DNA of 6,161 nt, taken from Oligoflexia bacterium. Its GTDB lineage: Bacteria > Bdellovibrionota > Bdellovibrionia > Bdellovibrionales > UBA1609. The notes under the pieces were generated by a model. The model was not told the DNA's origin. It saw only the letters and a program-made list of their open reading frames with translations, and ran no database searches. Location: contig JAPPIY010000261.1 of assembly GCA_026914095.1 (NCBI GenBank), positions 1 through 6,161 of the forward strand, read 5' to 3'. This document shows, piece by piece, positions 1 to 4,368 of the stretch; positions within the stretch are counted from its first letter, which is position 1; the number at the start of each line of letters is the position of its first letter. The position numbers were made by a program, and so were the translations under genes.

Positions 1-1234
1 TACAAAGAGCTGTTAAACCAAATTGAACTTGTCGTCTTTTCATTTCTTTTGCCAGAGTTAAAATCAATCTTGCGCCTGTGGCGGAGATGGGATGTCCAAT
101 GGCAATAGCGCCGCCATTGACATTTAATTTATCAGGATCAATTTCTCCCAAGGGCTGGTTTAAATTCAGTTTTTCCTCACAGAACTTTTGGGAGGAAAAA
201 GCCTTTAAACAAGCTAAAACCTGACTTGCAAAAGCTTCATTAATTTCAATCAGTCCTATATCTTTTAGATTGAGGCCTGCTTTTTTTAAAGCCATTGATC
301 CCGCATAGACAGGCCCTAATCCCATTCGTTTGGGATCTAAACCTATAAAATGAGCGCTCTTTATAGAAACAAGGGGCTTTAAGCCCATGGTTTTCATTTT
401 GTCTTCAGACATCATGAGAAGCAGGGCGGAGCCGTCATTCACCGGGCAGGAATTGGCAATGGTGACAGTTCCATATTTTTTATCAAAAAAAGGAGGCATT
501 TTAGCCAGTTTGTTTTTAGAAAGCTGAGCTTTAACTCCTTTATCTGTGTCAATCATTTGCTCTTCTGTCCAAAAGGGAAAAAGCTCTTCTTTTAATTTGT
601 CTTTAGCCTGTTGGGCTTTTTTGTGGCTGTTAAAGGCAAATTCATCTTGAGATTCTCGGCTGATATCAAACTCCCTGGCCAACAGCTCAGCTGTTTCTCC
701 CATAGAATAGCCAGTGAAAGGATCTTTTAACAGCTCAAATAAGGGATGAATTAGCTTGAAATCTGTTTTTTTGAAGGCTAAAACCGCTTTCCATTTGTCT
801 GTCAGTTTTTTTGCTGTGATGATTTTTTTAATTTTTTTGCTGAACTTGTAAGGGAGAAAAAAGGGAATGTAGGACATATTTTCCACTCCCCCTGTTATTA
901 GGCTTTGATACAGGCCAGTTTGAATTTTATTTAGACCGATTACAAAACTTTCCATAGAGGAGGCGCAATTTTTAACCACTGTTGTTGCTGAAGTTTTTTC
1001 ATGAAGGCCGGCTTGAAGAGTTACCACTCGGGCTATATTAGGGGCATCTGTTAAGATAGAGCTGTTGCCTAGCAGGACTTCTTCCACTTCATCCCCTTTA
1101 AAATCCATTTTGTATAAAAATTCTTTTAAGTTGGCTGTAGCTAGAATTTTAGGGTGAAGGTCTGCGAACTCTTTTCCTGCTTTTACAAAGGGAGTTCTTA
1201 AGCCTTCCACAACAAAAACTTTTTTTAAAGACAC
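1..1234 (-). CDS. fadI: FadI-type acetyl-CoA C-acyltransferase (thiolase), 3' end cut by window edge
   Basis: Catalyses the thiolytic last step of fatty-acid beta-oxidation, releasing acetyl-CoA from 3-ketoacyl-CoA in the cytoplasm. I translated 411 codons from a GTG at 1234. The N-terminus has the thiolase VEGLRTPF motif (residues 9-16). The nucleophile lies in NCASS (Cys90). The NEAF motif is at 332-335, the GHP histidine at His381, and the second catalytic Cys is the last complete codon (411). The insert between NEAF and the GGAIAIGHP block, and the PPFDKKYGTVTIANS stretch, are typical of FadI and the trifunctional-enzyme beta subunit rather than biosynthetic AtoB. FadI is about 436 aa, so roughly 25 residues are missing off the left edge. 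The GTG is the only plausible start: an in-frame TAA lies four codons upstream and the conserved block starts within ten residues. No Shine-Dalgarno is visible, and a promoter abuts the start. No FadJ-like partner is seen in the window. Confidence 0.93.
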   Translation of the reverse strand, partial: MSLKKVFVVEGLRTPFVKAGKEFADLHPKILATANLKEFLYKMDFKGDEVEEVLLGNSSILTDAPNIARVVTLQAGLHEKTSATTVVKNCASSMESFVIGLNKIQTGLYQSLITGGVENMSYIPFFLPYKFSKKIKKIITAKKLTDKWKAVLAFKKTDFKLIHPLFELLKDPFTGYSMGETAELLAREFDISRESQDEFAFNSHKKAQQAKDKLKEELFPFWTEEQMIDTDKGVKAQLSKNKLAKMPPFFDKKYGTVTIANSCPVNDGSALLLMMSEDKMKTMGLKPLVSIKSAHFIGLDPKRMGLGPVYAGSMALKKAGLNLKDIGLIEINEAFASQVLACLKAFSSQKFCEEKLNLNQPLGEIDPDKLNVNGGAIAIGHPISATGARLILTLAKEMKRRQVQFGLTALC

Positions 1235-1240
1235 TGAGCA

Positions 1241-1269
1241 ATTTTAAGATATATTTTGAATGCTGTCTA
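1241..1269 (-). promoter_or_regulatory. Sigma-70-like promoter of the thiolase gene (leaderless)
   Basis: On the minus strand the -35 is TAGACA (1269-1264) and the -10 is TAAAAT (1246-1241). Each matches consensus at five of six bases and the spacer is exactly 17 nt. The -10 ends six bases before the GTG start at 1234, so transcription should begin at or within a base or two of the start codon. This agrees with the absence of a ribosome binding site. Both boxes are visible; the start point is inferred. Confidence 0.6.
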
Positions 1270-1390
1270 TCTGAAATATGGCTCCGATTTGGATTTTTAG
1301 TGTATTGAGTTATCCCTGAAAAAGTCCTAACTATTTGAATTTACTTATAATTCCATGGTCTTTAAGGAAAAATATTTGCAAGGAAAGCAG

Positions 1391-1528
1391 GTTCTGTCAT
1401 TCAAAAGCTTGCAAACAAGAGGAAAAATCTTCGGACATGCGTTTTGCCACAAAGCGACTTTCAGTCGCATTGTGGTCAAATCCGAACTCAATTTTCCCTC
1501 TTGTTTGCAAGCTTTTGAATGAAAAAAC
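1391..1528. repeat. 138-bp long palindrome / hairpin element
   Basis: The arms 1397-1422 and 1497-1522 are perfect 26-bp inverted copies. Pairing extends outward to 1391 and 1528 (10 of 12 bases) and inward to 1428/1491 with one mismatch. Further in, TTCGGA (1430-1435) pairs with TCCGAA (1481-1486), and the ACCACAA-like block at 1443-1452 pairs with 1470-1480. The tip is a GCGAC/GTCGC stem (1454-1458 and 1464-1468) with a five-base loop. The whole could fold as one long hairpin on either strand. It lies in the divergent gap between thiolase and lipoprotein genes. I saw no clear target duplication and no second copy in the window. It could be a palindromic MITE, a repeat-family unit, or a structured RNA or terminator-like element. 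Confidence 0.85.
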
Positions 1529-1633
1529 TATTTTCTCTGATTTTTTTAAGGACGACCATATAAACAAGAAAACACATGTTAGACTTGAAAAATTTTGACG
1601 TAATGCAAATTCATCTTTGGAATTTAAAAAAGC

Positions 1634-1663
1634 TTGACAATCAAGAAGGGGGGGCGGTACACT
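1634..1663 (+). promoter_or_regulatory. Sigma-70 promoter of the lipoprotein gene with poly-G spacer
   Basis: A perfect -35 TTGACA (1634-1639) and a -10 TACACT (1658-1663) are separated by 18 nt. The spacer contains a run of seven G (1648-1654), which stands out in such AT-rich DNA. The expected start point is near 1670, giving a leader of about 27 nt that contains the ribosome site AGGAGGG (1686-1692) four bases before the ATG. Loss of one G would give the optimal 17-nt spacer, so the tract length could tune expression. Confidence 0.75.
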
Positions 1664-1696
1664 AGCTGTAAAATATTCAACCATTAGGAGGGAATT

Positions 1697-2083
1697 ATGA
1701 AACTTTATATTTATCTTGTTTTTGTGCTGGGGTTTTTTATTTCTTGTAGTGATTCTAAGCACAACATCAACATTAAGAAGAGAGTCGAAAATGAAACACC
1801 AACAACAGGAGAAAGTAATGAGTTAGATCAAGAAGAAGCTGATACAAGCAATTCAAGTCCCCCTTCTTCAAAAACGGAAAAAGCTCTAATAGTGAAATGT
1901 TTTTGTACAAGAGATCAAAACGGAGTTCGCACTTTAACATATGGTAGTGGAAAAGATCTCATAAGCGCTAGAAATGATGCTGATAAATTTTGTGTTGACC
2001 AGGGATTTTCTGCACCACCCGTTATAGAGACTTATACATTTGAACACGATACTTGTGTGGTGATAGATGAAATAACGGAGTAA
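1697..2083 (+). CDS. Small predicted lipoprotein with four mature-region cysteines
   Basis: A 128-aa protein of unknown function. Residues 1-16 form a type II signal peptide: a Lys, then a hydrophobic stretch, then an FFISC lipobox, so Cys17 would be lipidated and the protein membrane-anchored. Residues 18-62 are a polar Ser/Glu/Asp/Pro-rich linker, typical of a tether. The C-terminal part (63-128) is a compact domain with Cys68, Cys70, Cys99 and Cys120, which could form two disulfides in the periplasm or at the surface. The start is secure: AGGAGGG lies four bases upstream and a canonical promoter lies 34 nt before the ATG. The gene is monocistronic, divergent from the thiolase and convergent with the cupin. 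I do not recognise the domain family. Confidence 0.85.
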   Translation: MKLYIYLVFVLGFFISCSDSKHNINIKKRVENETPTTGESNELDQEEADTSNSSPPSSKTEKALIVKCFCTRDQNGVRTLTYGSGKDLISARNDADKFCVDQGFSAPPVIETYTFEHDTCVVIDEITE

Positions 2084-2099
2084 GAACCTAGTTGGTTCT
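2083..2099 (+). other. Short hairpin just after the lipoprotein stop
   Basis: AGAACC (2083-2088) and GGTTCT (2094-2099) form a six-base stem with a five-base loop that begins in the stop codon. No T-run follows, so it is at best a weak or 3'-end-protecting hairpin rather than a classical intrinsic terminator. The convergent cupin gene ends 51 bp away. Confidence 0.3.
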
Positions 2100-2150
2100 G
2101 AAAAGGTTAGAGAGTTTTTGCTATGGTTTTTTCAGGGACAGTTATTTATT

Positions 2151-2456
2151 TCAATGAGCTTCATAACTGCATATAGAATAGCAGGTTTCGTCTTTTAGAA
2201 CTGTTTTGGAATGCAGGGTGTTGGAGGGAACAACAATTTTATCTCCAGGCCTTAAAAGGATTTTATTTCCAGATACATTGTAGAGAATCTCCCCTTTTAC
2301 AATCATGCGTATTTCATCAAAGGGGTGTCTGTGTTTATTTATTTTTGCGCCGGGAGGGAAGTTTTCTTCAAAATATTCTAAATCGTCTTTTTCAAACATA
2401 TTTTCAATTTGTTCCTTATTGGGAACTAAAGGGGCTAGCCATCGCCTGACAATCAT
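2151..2456 (-). CDS. Single-domain cupin protein
   Basis: A 101-aa protein forming one cupin beta-barrel, a metal-binding fold used by small dioxygenases, isomerases and sugar or ligand binders; the substrate cannot be read from sequence. Cupin motif 1 is complete: G36, His42, His44, Glu48 and G55 in the G-x5-HxH-x3-E-x6-G pattern. Motif 2 is G71-x5-P77, then His82; the usual Gly after P-x is Asn79. The three His and one Glu should bind one divalent metal. The length and the N-terminal helix (about residues 12-25) resemble stand-alone cupins whose proteins begin at the same point, which supports this ATG although it has no Shine-Dalgarno. A promoter ends seven bases before it. No signal peptide, so cytoplasmic. 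Confidence 0.88.
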   Translation of the reverse strand: MIVRRWLAPLVPNKEQIENMFEKDDLEYFEENFPPGAKINKHRHPFDEIRMIVKGEILYNVSGNKILLRPGDKIVVPSNTLHSKTVLKDETCYSICSYEAH

Positions 2457-2463
2457 ATTTCAT

Positions 2464-2492
2464 ATTATCTTTCGTTTTATTGAGAAAAGCAA
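2464..2492 (-). promoter_or_regulatory. Promoter of the cupin gene (leaderless arrangement)
   Basis: Minus-strand -35 TTGCTT (2492-2487) and -10 GATAAT (2469-2464), spacer 17 nt. Seven bases separate the -10 from the cupin ATG at 2456, which places the likely transcription start on the start codon itself. The -10 is five of six to consensus; the -35 keeps only the TTG core. Confidence 0.5.
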
Positions 2493-2566
2493 GTTTTTTC
2501 ATGCAAAACTGGGATTTGTCTCATAAGCGCTTCAGTCATATAAATCAAAGAAACCATAAGTTTTGA

Positions 2567-2908
2567 GGGAATTATACGCTTGACACAGCATAATCATTTT
2601 TAAAATGAAGCTATGAATAAAGAGTTTTTAGCCTTAGCTACTATGAAAAAATAAAATCTGCAAAATGTTGATAAACGCCAAGTCGGTTGTTTCTCTCAGC
2701 TATTCTTTTTGATTGGCAACGCAGGCAAGTGACACCTTTGACCAACGGGACTTCTCAAAAAACCGGATCGCTTCTCTCTTTGAGGCAAACTTCTTCATGA
2801 ATTCATAGAGCTTAAAACTTTCAATTTTTCCTGACTCTTAATAATCTCCTAAAAACCTTTATTTAAAGGCCATTAGAAAATTTATGCGGTGTCAAGCGTA
2901 TAATTCCC
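2567..2908. mobile_element. Element A: 342-bp IS1595-like MITE with 28-bp terminal inverted repeats
   Basis: The ends 2566-2593 and 2882-2909 are inverted copies matching at 27 of 28 bases. Read inward they begin GGGAATTATACGCTTGACAC and continue to GCATAA. Between them, on the minus strand, is a broken fragment of an IS1595-type transposase start (2641-2798), so this is an internally deleted, non-autonomous derivative. The subterminal block GCCTTTAAATA followed by AAGG (minus strand, around 2865) recurs in element B at 4085-4100, linking the two. Family knowledge: IS1595 elements make 8-bp target duplications. The element fills most of the otherwise gene-free 2457-3101 gap. Confidence 0.82.
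2641..2798 (-). pseudogene. Relic of an IS1595-family transposase N-terminus
   Basis: From ATG at 2798 the minus strand reads MKKFASKREAIRFFEKSRW, then runs to a stop at 2700. Restoring one lost base after the Trp-Ser-Lys region keeps the sequence in register as GVTCLRCQSKRIAERNN and on to a stop at 2641. The pattern Phe, acidic/basic helix, FFEK-x-RW, then G-V-x-C-x2-C matches the N-terminal helix and first zinc-ribbon CxxC knuckle of IS1595-type transposases. The second knuckle and the whole DDE catalytic domain are missing. It is therefore non-functional: a frameshift plus a large 3' deletion inside element A. The family call rests on motif recognition, not on a search. Confidence 0.65.
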
Positions 2909-3028
2909 TATTTTAGAGTTTTGAAACCTTTTCTTATTGGCTCCTAAAATTCAACAGAAAGAGTTATTTTCGGATAATTGCAGGGAATACTAAAGTTTAT
3001 TTTTTTAGAGCTTAAATTTTAATCATTT

Positions 3029-3092
3029 TTTCGTAAAAGGCTTAAGTTTTTTATAAAATCAGACGATAAATGAATTAGATGTTTTTACGAAA
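3029..3092 (+). promoter_or_regulatory. 10-bp inverted repeat bordering the ribosome site of the 177-aa gene
   Basis: TTTCGTAAAA (3029-3038) and TTTTACGAAA (3083-3092) are perfect inverted copies 44 bp apart. The right arm runs into the AAGGA ribosome site (3091-3095). A weak -10-like TATAAA lies between the arms (3052-3057). The pair could be an operator with two half-sites or a leader hairpin masking the ribosome site if transcription begins upstream of 3029. No function can be asserted. Confidence 0.3.
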
Positions 3093-3101
3093 GGATAAAA
3101 A

Positions 3102-3635
3102 ATGAAAGAAGAAAACACCAATCCCAGCTTTCCCATTCCAAAAGATGACACAAAAACTATTATAGAGGCTTTTTTGTCAGACTCTAATAAACTTTCTATT
3201 TTAGATGTGGAAAGAGAATATAATAAAATCACTCTTTTTCAAAATTATGATAGAAAGACGCTGTCTTTTGATTTAGAAGATGTTAAAAAAGTATTGGAAA
3301 GAAAAGACTATAAGGGCCAGAACTTTTTACAAGTGAATTTTAAAGATGGAAAAAAGATACTTTTAACTCATGACTTTGTGGGTTTTTCCCCTGCTGTTGG
3401 TGTGGGCATTGATGTCTATAAATTGCCTAAAGTTGTTACAACAGCTGATATATTAAGTGTTATAGAGGCGATAGAAAGCTCTATTTATGGGACCGATCAG
3501 TATCAAGAAAGCCTGTATGAGGCAAAAATGTTTTTTGAATCTATAGCGGCTGGCGCTGAGTCTATTGGATTTGATTTAACAGGGGAGAGGCTTTGGGTGG
3601 AAAAATTGCTCCCTAAAACAACATTGGCTAACTGA
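3102..3635 (+). CDS. Conserved-looking protein of unknown function, 177 aa
   Basis: I do not recognise this family. The 177-aa product has no signal peptide or membrane segment and should be cytoplasmic. Residues 1-55 are charged, with a predicted helix near 18-30. Residues 60-110 alternate hydrophobic and polar residues (LQVNFKDGKKILLTHDF, then GVGIDVYKLPKVV), which suggests a beta-rich core. From about 112 the chain looks helical (TTADILSVIEAIESSI, then a helix over the YEAKMFFESIAAGAES stretch). The start is well supported: AAGGA lies six bases before the ATG, and coding character begins there. The promoter is weak (TATAAA at 3052-3057). The Smr gene follows 162 bp downstream on the same strand, so cotranscription is possible. 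Confidence 0.75.
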   Translation: MKEENTNPSFPIPKDDTKTIIEAFLSDSNKLSILDVEREYNKITLFQNYDRKTLSFDLEDVKKVLERKDYKGQNFLQVNFKDGKKILLTHDFVGFSPAVGVGIDVYKLPKVVTTADILSVIEAIESSIYGTDQYQESLYEAKMFFESIAAGAESIGFDLTGERLWVEKLLPKTTLAN

Positions 3636-3738
3636 ATTTATCTGCTGATTATTTAAAAGACTCATGGCGCTTTAAGTTAGCCGAAAATCTGATTTGTCAT
3701 TATTAAAAATTGTCAGGAATAAGCTGTTTAAAGTTGTT

Positions 3739-3801
3739 ATGAGCCATTTAAAATATCAAGTGGATTTTGAGTCTTCTATAGAGAATGTAAAAAAATTATG
3801 A
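3739..3801 (+). CDS. Possible 20-codon ORF translationally coupled to the Smr gene
   Basis: ATG at 3739 opens 20 codons (MSHLKYQVDFESSIENVKKL) ending in TGA at 3799-3801, which overlaps the Smr ATG in an ATGA junction. The Smr start has only a distant AGAG upstream, so reinitiation from this reading frame could help translate it. Against this, the short ORF has no good ribosome site of its own (the nearest AGGA is about 20 bases away), and frames of this length arise by chance. It could also be the remnant of a longer gene. Confidence 0.25.
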   Translation: MSHLKYQVDFESSIENVKKL

Positions 3802-4043
3802 GCTTTCACACAATTCCCTCTCTTGATTTGCATGGAAAACAAGAGGATGAGATCTTTGATTTGTTGGATCGGTTTATTAGAGAGCATAAAGATAAAGAGC
3901 AAGTTTTATTGATTGTGGGAAAAGGCCGGGGAATTGTGAAAGGGAAAGCGATAGAATATTTAAAGCTGACTCATTATTCTTGGAGTTATGAAAAAGTCAG
4001 AGGGATCGTCAATCCAGGAGCTTTGTTAGTGGATTTGCATTAA
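3798..4043 (+). CDS. Stand-alone Smr-domain protein
   Basis: An 81-aa protein consisting only of an Smr (small MutS-related) domain, the fold at the C-terminus of MutS2 and in YdaL/SmrA/SmrB. These act as nucleases on DNA or on mRNA at collided ribosomes. The N-terminal LDLHG motif is intact (residues 9-13). The second motif, usually HGxG, reads IVGKGRG, with Val40 in place of the conserved His. The C-terminal GGxGAT-like loop reads NPGALLVDL. Loss of that His may weaken catalysis or mark a variant that binds nucleic acid. The ribosome site is poor, and the start overlaps the stop of a short upstream ORF. The stop codon lies inside the target duplication of element B, yet the protein ends where Smr domains normally do, so it is not truncated. 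Confidence 0.85.
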   Translation: MSFHTIPSLDLHGKQEDEIFDLLDRFIREHKDKEQVLLIVGKGRGIVKGKAIEYLKLTHYSWSYEKVRGIVNPGALLVDLH

Positions 4044-4046
4044 GCT

Positions 4047-4219
4047 GGGATTATATACTTGACTCCCAAAAAAAGCTCTAAAAGCCTTTAAATATAAGGA
4101 TTTCAAGGAATTTACTATTCAGCAGAATAGAGATAAAAGCTTGAAGTGCTTAAAGTAGTTTTTTTCAGAGAAAAAGCCACAAAACTTTGAAATTTGGGGA
4201 GTCAAGTATATAATTCCCC
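4047..4219. mobile_element. Element B: 173-bp MITE of the same family as element A
   Basis: Left end GGGATTATATACTTGACTCC (4047-4066, plus one C) and right end 4198-4218 are inverted copies differing by a single missing A. They share the GGGAATTATA and CTTGAC blocks with the ends of element A. The subterminal block at 4085-4100 (GCCTTTAAATA, then AAGG) is also found in A in the same relative orientation, so B keeps the transposase-upstream end. No coding relic is visible. An 8-bp target duplication flanks it. It inserted at the stop codon of the Smr gene without harming it. Its transcribed ends could pair into a stem of about 21 bp. Confidence 0.85.
4187..4214 (+). promoter_or_regulatory. Outward-facing promoter at the right end of element B
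   Basis: TTGAAA (4187-4192, five of six) and a perfect TATAAT (4209-4214) with a 16-nt spacer. The -10 lies inside the terminal inverted repeat; the -35 lies just inside the element. Transcription would start near 4221 and run toward the exported winged-helix gene at 4369, giving a leader of about 148 nt. No better promoter is visible in 4262-4368. The other family ends also contain TATAAT but lack a good -35. Confidence 0.55.
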
Positions 4220-4233
4220 ATTAAACTATGTCT

Positions 4234-4261
4234 TTTATGCGAAGTTAAGTCTATAATTCCC
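4234..4261. repeat. Lone third end of the element A/B family
   Basis: These 28 bases match the right end of element A (2881-2908) at 23 positions, including TTTATGCG at the inner edge and TATAATTCCC at the outer edge. The orientation says the element body lay to the left, where element B now sits six bases beyond B's target duplication. No matching left end was found, so it is a solo remnant of an older insertion, partly deleted before or after B arrived. Confidence 0.7.
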
Positions 4262-4368
4262 GAAAATTCAAACAAAATCAATGTGATTTCTGATTTTTTG
4301 AAGGAAAATTTTTCATAACATCATATTTTTCTTTTTTTCTTTATCGTTTTGTTTTATGTTGAGCAGGA

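Larger units (their letters stand above)
2559..2924. repeat. Possible 8-bp target duplication around element A, right copy offset
   Basis: The octamer AGTTTTGA sits directly before element A (2559-2566). An exact copy is at 2917-2924, eight bases beyond the right inverted repeat. The eight bases that directly abut the right end (2909-2916) match poorly. If the octamer is the true duplication, eight extra bases were gained at the right end. It may also be chance in AT-rich DNA. Confidence 0.35.
4039..4227. repeat. 8-bp target-site duplication around element B
   Basis: ATTAAGCT (4039-4046) precedes the element and ATTAAACT (4220-4227) follows it, matching at seven of eight bases. The left copy contains the TAA stop codon of the Smr gene. 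The size equals the 8-bp duplication made by the IS1595 family, and the position defines both element boundaries. Confidence 0.7.

Noticed and set aside
1391..1528. Integron attC site
   Set aside because: The size and folding fit, but the outer RYYYAAC/GTTRRRY core pair is not convincing and there is no integrase or cassette array.
1335..1598. Plus-strand 87-codon reading frame
   Set aside because: It runs through both arms of the 1391-1528 palindrome, has no ribosome site, and the peptide shows no protein-like pattern.
1397..1762. Minus-strand 121-codon reading frame
   Set aside because: It overlaps the palindrome, the lipoprotein promoter and the lipoprotein start; it is an open-frame shadow.
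1312..2141. TCCCTGAAAAA (near 1314) and its inverse (near 2131) as ends of an element carrying the lipoprotein
   Set aside because: An 11-bp inverted match is expected by chance several times in a window this size, and the flanking similarity is poor.
2305..2526. Plus-strand frame opposite the cupin
   Set aside because: Antisense to the intact cupin gene and its promoter, with no ribosome site.
2889..2904. Outward promoter at the right end of element A
   Set aside because: TATAAT is present but no -35-like hexamer lies 16-18 nt upstream.
3739..3801. Truncated XseB (exonuclease VII small subunit) fragment
   Set aside because: Only a faint likeness of the VDFESSIENVKKL stretch to an XseB N-terminus; too short to support.
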